Position numbers and translations under genes: made by a program. The notes beneath the pieces were generated by a model. It did not search any database. It was given only the letters and a program-made list of their open reading frames with translations, and was not told the origin of the DNA. From Anaerolineae bacterium UTCFX1 (GTDB lineage Bacteria; Chloroflexota; Anaerolineae; Anaerolineales; Villigracilaceae), in contig MWTB01000016.1 in assembly GCA_002050275.1 (NCBI GenBank), positions 1-64,000 on the forward strand: a stretch of DNA of 64,000 bases, read 5' to 3'. Below are positions 43,803 through 53,540 of this stretch, in pieces (the stretch's first letter is position 1; each line of letters starts with the position of its first letter).

Positions 43803-44613
43803 ACGCATCGTAACGGCGCTCGGGCTAACGGCGATCGGCTTGCCGGCGATTATCCTCGGGGGCATTTTCTACTTTGCGGCGATCGCCGTTATTTTAGTCG
43901 GCGGCGCGCGTGAGTTTGTTCGCATGTACCGTGCGACCGGATTCGAACCGCACGAGTGGATCTCCGCCGGAGGCGTCTTGTTAATTGCCGCAGCGCGCTT
44001 CTTTTTTCCTTCCACGGCAATTCCCATTCTTGTTCTATCCATCATGGCGGCGATGACCTACCATGTATTCGCCTTTGAACGCGGCAGAGACAAAGCCGCG
44101 CTTGATTTTTGTATCACCGCCGCCGGCGTCGTATATCTAGGCTGGCTCGGTTCATATTTGTTAGACCTGCGCGCGCTTCCAGCGGGCGGATGGTGGCTGA
44201 TGTTGGTTATGCCGATGGTTTGGGCTGGCGACACTGGCGCATATTCCATCGGCGCGGCATACGGCAAGCATAAAATGGCGCCGCGCATCAGTCCAAAGAA
44301 AAGCTGGGAAGGCTACTTCGCGGGTATTTTTACTTCTGCGTTTATCGGCGCGATCTTCTCGTACGCCTATTCTTCGGTAGGGCTTCGTCCGCTAAGCGGG
44401 ATGATCTCCCCGCTGCAAGGAGCATTAATCGGCTTAGCGCTTGGCGCGCTCACACCGCTCGGCGACTTAGGCGAAAGTATGTTTAAACGTCAGAGCCACA
44501 TGAAAGATTCCGGCGACGCTTTTCCCGGCCACGGGGGCATCTTCGACCGAATCGATTCATGGATTTGGGGCGCGCCGCTCGGTTACTTCTTCATACAATA
44601 TTTCATCTTCTAA
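43795..44613 (+). CDS. cdsA: Phosphatidate cytidylyltransferase
   Basis: A 272-residue membrane enzyme that makes CDP-diacylglycerol. It has about seven hydrophobic segments and the family signature around [29 protein letters not shown] and [11 protein letters not shown]. The ATG at 43795 has an AGG six bases upstream and lies inside the end of uppS; an ATG at 43783 is also possible. It is followed after 10 bases by glpX. Confidence 0.96.
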   Translation: MPKRIVTALGLTAIGLPAIILGGIFYFAAIAVILVGGAREFVRMYRATGFEPHEWISAGGVLLIAAARFFFPSTAIPILVLSIMAAMTYHVFAFERGRDKAALDFCITAAGVVYLGWLGSYLLDLRALPAGGWWLMLVMPMVWAGDTGAYSIGAAYGKHKMAPRISPKKSWEGYFAGIFTSAFIGAIFSYAYSSVGLRPLSGMISPLQGALIGLALGALTPLGDLGESMFKRQSHMKDSGDAFPGHGGIFDRIDSWIWGAPLGYFFIQYFIF

Positions 44614-44623
44614 TGGAGGATCC

Positions 44624-45613
44624 ATGGCAAATGAAAACATACCTACTCGCAACCTAGCGCTCGAACTTGTACGCGTGACCGAAGCGGCAGCGATGGCGGC
44701 GGGACGTTTTATGGGACGCGGAGATAAAGAAGCGGCGGATCAAGCCGCTGTTAACGCAATGCGCGCGGTCCTTCAATCTGTAGATATGAACGGCGTGATC
44801 GTCATCGGCGAGGGCGAGAAGGATAATGCGCCGATGTTATTTAACGGCGAGGCGGTCGGAAGCGGCTCCGCTCCAGACGTAGATGTTGCGGTAGACCCCA
44901 TTGATGGGACGCGCCCGTTAGCCTTCGGCAGATCAAACTCGCTGGCAACGGTAGCGATTGCGCCGCGTGGAACAATGTTTGACCCCGGTCCTTTTGTGTA
45001 TATGAATAAAATCGCAGTCGGACCGGAAGCGAAGGGCAAGATCAACATCGAAATGTCCATCACTGAGAACTTGAAGGCGATCGCAAAAGCGATGCGGAAA
45101 GACGTGGAAGACCTAACGACAATCATTCTCGACCGCGACCGCCATAACGATATGATCGCTGAGATTCGTAAGGCGGGCGCGCGCATCCGCCAGATTCCAG
45201 ACGGCGACGTGGGCGCGGCGCTTATGACCGCCTGGCCCCATTCAGGCGTAGATGCGCTATTTGGCGTGGGCGGCACGCCCGAAGGCGTGCTTGCCGCGTG
45301 CGCGTTGCGCGCCATGGGCGGAGAAATCCAAGGCAAACTCTACGCGCGCGACGAGGACGAACTCCGCCGTGGACGCGAAGCCGGCTACGACTTTGAAAAA
45401 ATACTCACCATGGACGATCTGGTTTCTTCAGAAGATGTGTTCTTCGCTGCGACCGGCATCACCGACGGCGAATTTCTAAAAGGCGTGCGTTATTTCGGCG
45501 ACGGCGCCAGCACCGACTCAATTGTCGTACGCGGTTTGACCGGCACAGTTCGCCAGATCTCGGCGACGCATCGAATTGATAAACTACGCACTTTCGGCGC
45601 AGTAAGCTATTAA
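44624..45613 (+). CDS. glpX: Fructose-1,6-bisphosphatase class II
   Basis: A 329-residue GlpX-type phosphatase for gluconeogenesis. It has AAMAAGRFMGRGDKEAADQA, IGEGEKDNAPML and VDVAVDPIDGTRPLAFG with the metal-binding Asp and Glu residues. A TGGAGGATCC site precedes the ATG. It is next to cdsA in the same direction and ends just before a strong tRNA promoter. Confidence 0.95.
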   Translation: MANENIPTRNLALELVRVTEAAAMAAGRFMGRGDKEAADQAAVNAMRAVLQSVDMNGVIVIGEGEKDNAPMLFNGEAVGSGSAPDVDVAVDPIDGTRPLAFGRSNSLATVAIAPRGTMFDPGPFVYMNKIAVGPEAKGKINIEMSITENLKAIAKAMRKDVEDLTTIILDRDRHNDMIAEIRKAGARIRQIPDGDVGAALMTAWPHSGVDALFGVGGTPEGVLAACALRAMGGEIQGKLYARDEDELRRGREAGYDFEKILTMDDLVSSEDVFFAATGITDGEFLKGVRYFGDGASTDSIVVRGLTGTVRQISATHRIDKLRTFGAVSY

Positions 45614-45654
45614 ACAAACAGAATCGAGAAGGACGCGCCCCAGCCAAAATACGC

Positions 45655-45683
45655 TTGACACTCCCTATCCTTACACGTATAAT
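45655..45683 (+). promoter_or_regulatory. Consensus promoter of tRNA-Asn
   Basis: TTGACA (45655-45660) and TATAAT (45678-45683) are 17 bases apart, a perfect sigma-70 consensus. Transcription should begin a few bases before the mature tRNA. Confidence 0.92.
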
Positions 45684-45694
45684 CTCGCTCGCCT

Positions 45695-45767
45695 TCCTCG
45701 ATAGCTCAATTGGCAGAGCGAGCGGCTGTTAACCGCTAGGTTCCAGGTTCGAGACCTGGTCGAGGAG
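45695..45767 (+). tRNA. tRNA-Asn (anticodon GTT)
   Basis: A 73-base cloverleaf. The acceptor arms are TCCTCGA (45695-45701) and TCGAGGA (45760-45766), followed by G. The anticodon arm AGCGG/CCGCT (45721-45737) has loop CTGTTAA with anticodon GTT at 45728-45730. The T arm contains GGTTCGAGACC. CCA is not encoded. Confidence 0.97.
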
Positions 45768-45773
45768 CACACA

Positions 45774-45796
45774 AGACCCTGCAAAGGGTCTTTTTA
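45774..45796 (+). terminator. Terminator after tRNA-Asn
   Basis: A 7-bp stem AGACCCT/AGGGTCT (45774-45780 with 45785-45791) and GCAA loop followed by a T-run. Confidence 0.9.
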
Positions 45797-45847
45797 TTTG
45801 CATTCTCAGATTGTATAATAACGTCGGAATAAAGAGAGGAGCGCTGT

Positions 45848-46186
45848 ATGAATTCTTTCATCGTTAACGACGCCGTCGCCTTCAAACTGGTGCGACAAGA
45901 TAAGAATAAGAACGCCAAAGTGCAAGTGTTCTTCGGCGTATTATCCGGCGTGCTCTTACGCTGGATATATACAATGGCGGTAGGCGTGATCAAAGGAAGC
46001 GCGACATGGGATTTTGGCGCGTGGGCTGTCGTCGCAGCGCGGTTTATCGCCGCTCTGGCAACGACGATTTTTGTCTTTTCGGGATACTGGGAGAAGTCAA
46101 AAGACCAACCTGCCGATATGCGCTTCTTGAACGCGTTGGCGTTCGGTGTTTCAATAGATATGCTCGTCGCTCCGTGGACCTCTTGA
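45848..46186 (+). CDS. Small membrane protein, unknown function
   Basis: A 112-residue protein, not recognised. It has a charged N-terminal segment (VRQDKNKNAKVQ) and about three hydrophobic stretches (residues 28-50, 57-76 and 92-108). GAGAGGAGCGCTGT precedes the ATG, and a TATAAT is at 45814-45819. It is a single gene between the tRNA terminator and the convergent FmdB gene. Confidence 0.65.
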   Translation: MNSFIVNDAVAFKLVRQDKNKNAKVQVFFGVLSGVLLRWIYTMAVGVIKGSATWDFGAWAVVAARFIAALATTIFVFSGYWEKSKDQPADMRFLNALAFGVSIDMLVAPWTS

Positions 46187-46205
46187 TCGCACGGTTAAAC
46201 GTCAA

Positions 46206-46239
46206 ATAAAAAAGCCGACTCATTGCGTTAAGTCGGCTT
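46206..46239 (-). terminator. Terminator of the FmdB-like gene
   Basis: A 9-bp stem (AAGCCGACT/AGTCGGCTT, 46212-46220 with 46231-46239) read leftward ends in a T-run. It may also stop the convergent gene weakly. Confidence 0.75.
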
Positions 46240-46262
46240 AAGTTGCGAAGAGGACGGCGGTC

Positions 46263-46568
46263 TTACTCGTTCTTCGGCTCGGGCTTGCTCTTCGATTTCT
46301 TATCGCCTTTACCCGCGGATGCGGGCTTCTCATTCGTCTTTTCTTCGGCATGCGAATGAGATGTACCCGCGGAACTATCTCCCGAGGCGGATTTATTGTC
46401 AGTAGCATAAAACCCGGAGCCTTTGAAAATGATCTTGCTCGGGGTAATTACCTTCTTTAACGCTCTCTTTTTACAAGTGGGACAGATTTTCAGCGGCGCA
46501 TCGTCAAACGATTGGTGTTTTTCAAAATGTTTGCCGCACGAACTGCAACGATAAATATAAACAGGCAT
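46263..46568 (-). CDS. FmdB-like zinc ribbon protein
   Basis: A 101-residue protein. The N-terminal zinc ribbon has MPVYIYRCSSCGKHFE and ICPTCKKRAL (two CxxC pairs), then SKIIFKGSGFYATD, the common pattern of FmdB-type proteins. The tail is rich in Lys, Ser and Glu. The start at 46568 has AAGGAGAACC. The family is thought to be regulatory but its target is not known. Confidence 0.88.
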   Translation of the reverse strand: MPVYIYRCSSCGKHFEKHQSFDDAPLKICPTCKKRALKKVITPSKIIFKGSGFYATDNKSASGDSSAGTSHSHAEEKTNEKPASAGKGDKKSKSKPEPKNE

Positions 46569-46727
46569 GGTTCTCCTTGCTTTCAACAGCATGGCATTAT
46601 AGCGCGTATGTTTATCGCAAGCAAGGGCGGTAAAGTTTAAGTTCTGTTAACATTGCAATTCCTCGCCCCCGCATCTTAAGCGAGATAAATCTCCCCTGGC
46701 AGTCAAGGCGATACCCCTTTTCTCGCG

Positions 46728-47492
46728 TTACCGATTAAGTTCCCAGATGATACGCAAGCCGTCAAGCGTCAGCCAGGGTGCGATAATTTGGATAACTTCT
46801 GTTTCCTTAGCAACAACTTCAGAAAGCCCCCCAGTGGCGACGACTTTCATCTCATCGCCAAGTTCCTTGCGAAAACGCTCGACCATACCTTCAACCATGC
46901 TCACATACCCAAACAGCAAACCCGATTGCATGGCGTGGACGGTATTGCGCCCAATAACAGAAGGCGGCGTTTGCAAATCTATATTTGGCAGTTTGGCGGC
47001 ACGGGTATACAGGGCTTCGGCAGCTAAGTTTACTCCGGCGGTGATCGCTCCGCCTAGATACTCACCGCCCTTAGTAATGGCGTTAAAAGTGGTGGCGGTG
47101 CCAAAATCTATCACGCAGGCTGGACCGCCATATAGTTTCATCACCGCCGCCGCGTCGCAGATGCGATCCGCACCGACCGTTTTGGGGTCTTCATATCGAA
47201 CCTTAACGCCCGTTTTGACGCCCGTATCTACCACGAAAGGTTTCTGCTTTAGGTACTCTTCGCACGCCTGAACGACGCGCCCGGTCAGCGCCGGCACAAC
47301 GGAAGCGAGCGCGATGCCGGTCAAGTCTACGATGGATTTATTCGCGTTTTGGAGCAAGCCTAGAAATTGCAAACCGTATTCATCAGACATACGACGATGG
47401 TCGGTGGCGACGCGCCAATGCGCGCCGAGTTGGTCGCCGGCATAGAGTCCGAGCGTGAGGTTGGTATTACCAATATCTATAGTGAGCAACAT
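46728..47492 (-). CDS. coaX: Type III pantothenate kinase
   Basis: A 254-residue kinase for the first step of CoA synthesis. It has LLTIDIGNTNLTLGLY (phosphate-1), KTVGADRICDAAAV and CVIDFGTATTFNAI (phosphate-2), and GGAITAGVNLAAEAL. It begins 4 bases after the stop of the methyltransferase/MTHFR fusion on the same strand, so co-expression is likely. Confidence 0.95.
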   Translation of the reverse strand: MLLTIDIGNTNLTLGLYAGDQLGAHWRVATDHRRMSDEYGLQFLGLLQNANKSIVDLTGIALASVVPALTGRVVQACEEYLKQKPFVVDTGVKTGVKVRYEDPKTVGADRICDAAAVMKLYGGPACVIDFGTATTFNAITKGGEYLGGAITAGVNLAAEALYTRAAKLPNIDLQTPPSVIGRNTVHAMQSGLLFGYVSMVEGMVERFRKELGDEMKVVATGGLSEVVAKETEVIQIIAPWLTLDGLRIIWELNR

Positions 47493-47496
47493 AACC

Positions 47497-49341
47497 TTAT
47501 TTTACCTCCTCAATAATCTCCGAAACTTGATCGTAGCGATGAAATTGCGGAATCAGATACGCGCCGCTCGCCCATGATTTGAGATTTTGAATCAACTCGA
47601 CGGCGAGCTCCACGCCGACTTTTGAACCATCTTCGCCGGCGGCTTCGATGCGCGCCCGCGCTTCTTGAGGGATGACAATACCCGGCACTTCGTTATGCAA
47701 GAAATTGGCGTGACGCGCGCTGACCAACGGCAACACGCCGACGATGATCGGCTTGTCAAATTTGCCGTGTTTGGCTTCGTAGGCTTCGATTAATTTTGGT
47801 CCGTCGTCGGGACGGTAAACGGGTTGCGTGAGGAAGAAATCCGCGCCAGCGTTGATCTTACGCCGCAAATTCTTAATTTCGCTGTCCATATCTTGCGGAC
47901 AAAGGTTGAGAGCCGCGCCGACAAAAAAACTGGTCGGCTGCCCAATGCTCGCGCCCGAATGATCCACGCCCATATTGAATCCGCGTTTAACCAGTTTCAC
48001 CAAACCTGAAGGCACAAGGTCGTAGTTATCGGTCGCTTCGGGATAATCGCCGATTGAGGTCGGGTCGCCCATGACGACGAAAATATTGCGAATGCCGAGC
48101 GCGTGAGCGGCGAGCAGATCGCCTTGCACGCGCAAAAGATTCCTTCCGCGCGTGGGAAAATGCAAGGTCGACTCCACGCCGATTTTGCGTTGCACTAAAT
48201 TGCAAACCGCCCAAGCCGACATCCGCATACGCGCCAACGGGCTATCGGCGACGTTGATTACATCAGCGCCGGAATCATAAAGCAGAGAAGCGCCCGCCAT
48301 TAATTTTTTGGTCGAAAGTCCGCGCGGCGGATTCATCTCTACGCAAATGGAAAACGTCCCTTCGGCAAGGCGTTGCGCAAGACGCGTCGGTTGATCGGCG
48401 GGCGCGGCGGCGACTTCTTCTTCAGGCGCAAAAGAAATTTCTATCGGCGCGGCGCGCGGCGCAGAGTCCAACGATTTTCTCATCATCGCAATATGCTGCG
48501 GAGTCGTGCCGCAACATCCGCCGACGATGACCGCGCCCGCGTCGCGGAAGAGCAACGCATATTCGCCGAAATAATCCGCGTCGGCGGGATACATGATGCG
48601 ACCGTTGGCTTGTTGGGGCCAGCCGGCGTTTGGCTTAACGATAAATCGCGCGCGCGGTTCGGCTTGACGCATTCGCTTGAGGATGCGCAACAATTGCAAA
48701 GGACCGCCCGAACAGTTGATGCCGATCACATCCGCGCCAGCAGCCGCGAGACGATGCGCGATCTTAGTCGGCGAATCGCCCAGGAGACTCACATCGTCGC
48801 GGGTGAAAGTCATCGAAGCGACGACTGGCAACGTCGAATTTTCTTTTGCGGCGGCGATCGCTTCTTGCGTTTCATACAAGTCGGCGATGGTTTCGATAAC
48901 GAGCAAGTCCGCGCCCGCCTCGGTCAAAGCCACAACCTGCTCCGCAAACGCCGCGCGCGCTTCCTCCAACTTGACGCGCCCATAAGGGACGAGTCGCACG
49001 CCCAAGGGCCCAATATCGCCCGCGACAAAAACATCTTTGAAAGAAGCCGCCACTACGCGCTTGGCGAGTTCCACGCCTGCGCGATTGATCTGCGCGACGT
49101 TGTTTTGCAAACCGTGTTTCGCCAACTTATAGCGATTCGCGCCGAAGGTGTTCGTGATAATCAACTGCGCGCCCGCTTCGATATATTCGCGGTGAATCTC
49201 CGCCACAACGGAAGGGTTGACGAGGTTGAGTTCGTCGAAGCATTTGTCAAAGCCCACTCCGTGCGCGTGAAGCATCGTTCCCATCGCGCCGTCGGCGAGG
49301 AGGGTTTGGGTCGCTAAGAGGTTTAGAAATTTGTTTGTCAT
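47497..49341 (-). CDS. Bifunctional homocysteine S-methyltransferase/methylene-THF reductase
   Basis: A 614-residue fusion. The N-terminal domain (1-310) has a DGAMGTMLHAHGV start, NCSGGPLQLLR and GGCCGTTPQHIAMM with the zinc Cys pair. The C-terminal domain (330-614) is a MetF-type reductase with CVEMNPPRGLSTKKLM, VVMGDPTSIGDYPEATDNYD and NAGADFFLTQPVY. The pair makes methyl-THF and can methylate homocysteine. It lies after metH, with a hairpin repeat between them. Confidence 0.93.
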   Translation of the reverse strand: MTNKFLNLLATQTLLADGAMGTMLHAHGVGFDKCFDELNLVNPSVVAEIHREYIEAGAQLIITNTFGANRYKLAKHGLQNNVAQINRAGVELAKRVVAASFKDVFVAGDIGPLGVRLVPYGRVKLEEARAAFAEQVVALTEAGADLLVIETIADLYETQEAIAAAKENSTLPVVASMTFTRDDVSLLGDSPTKIAHRLAAAGADVIGINCSGGPLQLLRILKRMRQAEPRARFIVKPNAGWPQQANGRIMYPADADYFGEYALLFRDAGAVIVGGCCGTTPQHIAMMRKSLDSAPRAAPIEISFAPEEEVAAAPADQPTRLAQRLAEGTFSICVEMNPPRGLSTKKLMAGASLLYDSGADVINVADSPLARMRMSAWAVCNLVQRKIGVESTLHFPTRGRNLLRVQGDLLAAHALGIRNIFVVMGDPTSIGDYPEATDNYDLVPSGLVKLVKRGFNMGVDHSGASIGQPTSFFVGAALNLCPQDMDSEIKNLRRKINAGADFFLTQPVYRPDDGPKLIEAYEAKHGKFDKPIIVGVLPLVSARHANFLHNEVPGIVIPQEARARIEAAGEDGSKVGVELAVELIQNLKSWASGAYLIPQFHRYDQVSEIIEEVK

Positions 49342-49351
49342 GTTGTACTCC

Positions 49352-49378
49352 GTAGAGCGAGATAATGTCTCGCTCTAC
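49352..49378. repeat. Palindromic repeat overlapping the metH stop
   Basis: Arms GTAGAGCGAGA/TCTCGCTCTAC (49352-49362 with 49368-49378) with loop TAATG. It includes the metH stop codon at 49375-49377 and is of the same family as 30441-30479 and 35516-35544. Confidence 0.75.
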
Positions 49379-52300
49379 CTCATCAACTGTTCAACTCTGG
49401 TTTCGCCGAGCGTGTAATATTTCGCGCTTTTGTGCGGAACGATAATCGCGGCGGTGGATTCTTCAGGGATGATCTGTCCCGAAACGGAAAGTCCCAGCCC
49501 AAGTTCGGCTTCGGCGGCGGGGAGCATTTTGAAGACTTTGAAATGATCTTCAAGCACGGGGATGGCGGGATAGCCCCACGAGTAACGCTTGCCTTGATTC
49601 GCGGCGAGTCCCAACTCGCGGCGGATGTGATTGTGCATATAGTCCGCCGTCGCTTCGGCAGATTGAACGGCGAGTCCATGCACGAAGTAGGCTTCGGTGT
49701 AATCGTTGGCGGCTTGCAATTCTTCAAACAAAGCGGTGGCGGCTTTGCCGACAGTTACGACTTGCAAAGCGACCGTATCCAATTGACCCGACTCGACTGA
49801 AGCGAAATAATCCGAAAGCGCCAGAAAATCTCCGTTAGGCTGGCGCGGACAAATCAAACGCACCGCTTCTTTTTTGCCTTGCGCGTCGGCATAGACGATC
49901 AACTCTTCGCCGTCGGCTTGACAGGCGAAGTAGCCGTACACCGCTTGCGGTTTGAGCCAACCGCGCTTGGAGCCATCCTTGCTCATGGAGATCAGGCGCG
50001 CCTCAAATTCCTTCTTCAATTTTTCCCATTCAGCGCCGTGCGTATTTTTCGCGCCCCAAGACAGACGATACAACTCGTTAATGTTGAGATGTTTCAACAC
50101 CATCTCTAACGGCATATCTTTGACGATGCGCTGTCCGAGTTTTTCGGGCAGAGGGATCGGTGCGGGGACGACGTTGGAGCGTTTTCCACTGGGCGCGACG
50201 GTTTCGGTCTGCGCGACGGCGTTCAATTCCATCGTCGATTCTTTGAGAATCTTTTCCAATAGATCGAAGCGCTTTTCTTCGTCAATCAGCGCGTCCATCG
50301 TGTCCAGTCCTTCAAAGGCATCCTTACAATAGAAGACGCCTGCGTCGTAATTTGCGCCGTCTTCGGTTTGTAGAATGCGTCTTCCAAAGCGGCGATTAAT
50401 GGCCGCGCCGCCCACCAATACGGGAATTTGATGCTTGCGCCGATGCAGTTCGTTGACGATGAGCGGCATCTGCTTGGATGTGCTAACCAACAGCGCGGAG
50501 AGTCCGATGGCGGTGGCGTTGTTTTCAACCGCTTTAGCAATGATAGTTTCGGCAGGGACTTGTTTGCCCAAATCCACGACGGTGTAGCCGTTATTGGCGA
50601 GAATCGTTTTGACGAGATTCTTTCCAATGTCATGCACGTCGCCATAGACGGTGGCGATAACCACTGTGCCTTTGGTCACGCCTTCCATCTTTTCAAGATA
50701 ATTTTCGAGATGCGCGACGGTCTTCTTCATCACTTCGGCGGATTGCAGAACGAAGGGCAAAATCAATTCGCCCGCGCCGAACTTATCGCCGACTTCTTTC
50801 ATGGCGGGGAGCAGGACGTTGTTTAATGTGTGAACGGCGATCTCGTGTTTGGTTGGTAATTGGTTATTTTTGACTAGTGATTCAAAACTGGCAGGGTCAC
50901 GATGAATGACTTCATCAATATCCTCTTCCACGCCGTCTTTGAAACGATGCACGATCTTCCAGTGCAGTTTCTGTTCGGAGGTCATGCCTGCGGTGGGGTC
51001 GGCGACTTTATCGTCGACGATCTCCACATTTTCAAAATGTTGAATGAAGCGTTGAAGCGCGTCTTCGCGACGGTTGAAGATCAGGTCTTCGCAGAGTTCG
51101 CGTTCGGTCTCGTCAATTTCAGCATAGGGTTTGACGTGCGCCGCGTTGACGATCGCCATATCCAAGCCGACTTGCACGCAGTGATAGAGCATGACCGAGT
51201 TGAGCGCGGGGCGGGCTTGCGCGGCAAAGCCAAAGGATAGATTGCTCACGCCTAACGAGGTCATCACGCCTGGTAATTTTTCTTCAATCAAGCGAATGCC
51301 TTCGATAGTTTCTTTGGCGGAGTCGATAAATTCAGGGTCGCCCGTCGCCAGCGTGAACGTCAAATCGTCGAAGACCAAATCTTCGGCTTTGAGTCCGTGA
51401 TCGTTAATGGCGATGTCGTAAATGCGTTGCGCCACTTCATATTTATGTTGCGCGGTTTTCGCCATGCCGTTTTCGTCAATCGTCAAACAGATGACGGCGG
51501 CGTTATATTTTTTAGCGAGCGCGAAAACTTTATCGGCTTTGGCGCGCCCCGCTTCGAGATGCGTGGAATTGATCAAACAGCGCCCAGGCGTGGTTTGCAG
51601 AGCGGCTTCTAAAACATCCAACTCGGTCGAATCGATCACTAATGGAACGTCCACGCCCATTTGCAATTTTTTGACGACGTTGCGCATTAGGTTGGCTTCG
51701 TCGGCGCGTTCGGTAACAGCGCAAGAAATATCCAATGCGTGCGCGCCGCCAGCGATCTGTTCGCGGGCGATGTCTAAAATTCCGTCATAATTTTCTTCGA
51801 GCAAAAATCGTTTGAACTTGCGCGAGCCTTGCGCGTTACAGCGTTCGCCAAGCAAAGTCGGCGCGGGGATTTGCTGCATGGCAATCGCCGACATAGCGGA
51901 TGAAAATTGCGGTATAGATTGTGTAGGGCGTTTGGGACTAGGGTGGTTGTTCAGTTTTTCGACGAGTAATTTCAAGTGAGCGGGAGTCGTGCCGCAACAT
52001 CCGCCGACGACTGACACGTTGTGTTTCGTCACGAATTCATACATATCGTTCGCGTACGGCTCAGGCAACAACGGGTAAACCGCTTGCCCGTCCACGTTGA
52101 GCGGAAGTCCCGCGTTGGGAATACAGGAAATGGGCAAAGTGGAATTTTCGCCGAGAAAGCGAATCGGCTCGCGCATGTGTTCGGGTCCCGTCGAGCAGTT
52201 GAGTCCGAACACGTCAATGCCCATGCCTTCGATGATCGTCAGCGAAGCGTTGATGTCGGTGCCGAGCAACATGCGTCCCGTTGTGTCGAGCGTCACTTGC

Positions 52301-52905
52301 GCCTGAATCGGCAGATAGATTTGCGTCTCTTCAAAGGCTTGATGCAATCCGTTGATGACGGCTTTGACTTCGAGAATGTCTTGCGAGGTTTCGATGAGGA
52401 GCAAATCCGCGCCGCCGCGAATCAATCCGACCGCCTGCTCGCGGAATACATCAATTAATTCATCGTATGTGATATTTGATAAATCGGGATCGTTCGCGGA
52501 AGGCAGTTTGCCTGACGGTCCAATCGAACCCGCGACAAAACGCGGTTGACCAGTTTTCTCGGCGAATTCATCGGCGAGTCTTTTTGCCAATTGCGCCGCC
52601 GCCATGTTGATCTCGATCACGCGGTCTTGCAAGTTGTATTCCTTCATCGTTAAACGATTCGAGCGGAAGGTGTCCGTTTCAAGCACGTCCACGCCGACTT
52701 CGAGAAACGAACGATGGACTTTTTCCACGGCTTCGGGATACGAGATGACGAGATAGTCATTGCATCCGTTATATTGCTCGCCGCCGAAATGTTCGGCAGT
52801 CAGGTTTTGCACTTGCAGGCTCGTTCCCATCGCGCCATCAAAGACGAGGATTTTCTTTTCGAGGGCGTCGAGGTATGAGCGGTTGGTGTATTTTCCTTGG
52901 GACAT
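49375..52905 (-). CDS. metH: Cobalamin-dependent methionine synthase
   Basis: A 1176-residue MetH that makes methionine from homocysteine and methyl-THF. It has the homocysteine domain (FDGAMGTSLQVQ, GGCCGTTPAHLKL), the pterin domain (NAQGSRKFKRFLLEENYDG), the cap and B12 domains (YGDVHDIGKNLVKTILANNG with the His that binds cobalt) and the C-terminal AdoMet activation domain (KRYSWGYPAIPVLEDH). It is full length. The NTF2-like gene and SAM riboswitch lie upstream on the same strand. Confidence 0.97.
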   Translation of the reverse strand: MSQGKYTNRSYLDALEKKILVFDGAMGTSLQVQNLTAEHFGGEQYNGCNDYLVISYPEAVEKVHRSFLEVGVDVLETDTFRSNRLTMKEYNLQDRVIEINMAAAQLAKRLADEFAEKTGQPRFVAGSIGPSGKLPSANDPDLSNITYDELIDVFREQAVGLIRGGADLLLIETSQDILEVKAVINGLHQAFEETQIYLPIQAQVTLDTTGRMLLGTDINASLTIIEGMGIDVFGLNCSTGPEHMREPIRFLGENSTLPISCIPNAGLPLNVDGQAVYPLLPEPYANDMYEFVTKHNVSVVGGCCGTTPAHLKLLVEKLNNHPSPKRPTQSIPQFSSAMSAIAMQQIPAPTLLGERCNAQGSRKFKRFLLEENYDGILDIAREQIAGGAHALDISCAVTERADEANLMRNVVKKLQMGVDVPLVIDSTELDVLEAALQTTPGRCLINSTHLEAGRAKADKVFALAKKYNAAVICLTIDENGMAKTAQHKYEVAQRIYDIAINDHGLKAEDLVFDDLTFTLATGDPEFIDSAKETIEGIRLIEEKLPGVMTSLGVSNLSFGFAAQARPALNSVMLYHCVQVGLDMAIVNAAHVKPYAEIDETERELCEDLIFNRREDALQRFIQHFENVEIVDDKVADPTAGMTSEQKLHWKIVHRFKDGVEEDIDEVIHRDPASFESLVKNNQLPTKHEIAVHTLNNVLLPAMKEVGDKFGAGELILPFVLQSAEVMKKTVAHLENYLEKMEGVTKGTVVIATVYGDVHDIGKNLVKTILANNGYTVVDLGKQVPAETIIAKAVENNATAIGLSALLVSTSKQMPLIVNELHRRKHQIPVLVGGAAINRRFGRRILQTEDGANYDAGVFYCKDAFEGLDTMDALIDEEKRFDLLEKILKESTMELNAVAQTETVAPSGKRSNVVPAPIPLPEKLGQRIVKDMPLEMVLKHLNINELYRLSWGAKNTHGAEWEKLKKEFEARLISMSKDGSKRGWLKPQAVYGYFACQADGEELIVYADAQGKKEAVRLICPRQPNGDFLALSDYFASVESGQLDTVALQVVTVGKAATALFEELQAANDYTEAYFVHGLAVQSAEATADYMHNHIRRELGLAANQGKRYSWGYPAIPVLEDHFKVFKMLPAAEAELGLGLSVSGQIIPEESTAAIIVPHKSAKYYTLGETRVEQLMR

Positions 52906-52958
52906 TTAGATTTTTCCTTCTTTTTTATAAACTGGGGTCTGTATAAATTAATAATAGC

Positions 52959-53030
52959 CATTCCGAACGCAGCGAGGAGTTTCAAAGATAAAGTTCAAGA
53001 TTTTTCGTCGCTTTGCTCCTCAAAATGACA
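52959..53030. repeat. Degenerate REP-like spacer repeat
   Basis: CATTCCGAACGCAGCGAGGAG at one end and CGTCGCTTTGCTCCTC...ATGACA at the other are imperfect inverted arms, related to the element at 26314-26407. It lies between metH and the NTF2-like gene. Confidence 0.65.
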
Positions 53031-53069
53031 ATAAAAGTTAATTCACGCTAGATAAAAAATCGCCTTCGT

Positions 53070-53480
53070 TTATTTTCCAACGGGCGAACTTCCTTCATTC
53101 CACAAAACGCGTTGCGTTACGGCGTTGATTTTCCATGCAGCGTTTCGTTTCGTCAATTGGAAGAAATAAACGCAATGCGACGTTGATTCGTCGCCTTCCG
53201 CTTTGCGCCAGACGATCATCGAGGCGCGGCAGGTCGCGGAATTTTCATCGGCAAAATTAATTTCGTAGTTGCCGACAAGATGATGCAATAGAAAACGCTC
53301 CAACGTTTTGCGGCGCGACTTGGCATATTCTGCGGCAGAGACAGTTTGCGGTTGTCCCGCATATTCGGCGCGAAAGGTTTCGGTAAAGCAGGCTTGCAGA
53401 CCGTCCCAATCTTTCAGGTCAAAACTGTTTGAAAATTTAGCGATCAATTCTTGAATGGCAAGACGTTCTTCAACTTTCAT
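53070..53480 (-). CDS. NTF2/SnoaL-like small protein under a SAM riboswitch
   Basis: A 136-residue protein with the pattern of SnoaL-like (NTF2 fold) proteins: EERLAIQELIAKFSNSFD at the start, DWDGLQACFTETF, and the later MIVWRKAEGDESTSHCVYFF. The ATG at 53480 has AAAGGAAAG upstream. It is directly downstream of a SAM-I riboswitch, which normally controls sulfur-amino-acid genes, and upstream of metH. Its part in that pathway is unknown. It may be an enzyme or binding protein in methionine or SAM metabolism. Confidence 0.8.
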   Translation of the reverse strand: MKVEERLAIQELIAKFSNSFDLKDWDGLQACFTETFRAEYAGQPQTVSAAEYAKSRRKTLERFLLHHLVGNYEINFADENSATCRASMIVWRKAEGDESTSHCVYFFQLTKRNAAWKINAVTQRVLWNEGSSPVGK

Positions 53481-53497
53481 ATTCTTTCCTTTACAAC

Positions 53498-53520
53498 AAA
53501 AAAACCTCTCAACGAGAGGC
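53498..53520 (-). terminator. Riboswitch expression-platform terminator
   Basis: Read leftward, a stem CCTCTC/GAGAGG with GTT loop (53505-53519) followed by seven Ts. Its arm can pair with the 3' side of the aptamer's P1, as in a transcription-terminating riboswitch. Confidence 0.85.
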
Positions 53521-53540
53521 GACATAAAATTTATATCCTC

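Noticed and set aside
48373..49317. 314-codon open frame opposite the methyltransferase/MTHFR fusion
   Set aside because: Arg/Asp-rich product without domain pattern, antisense to a conserved gene.
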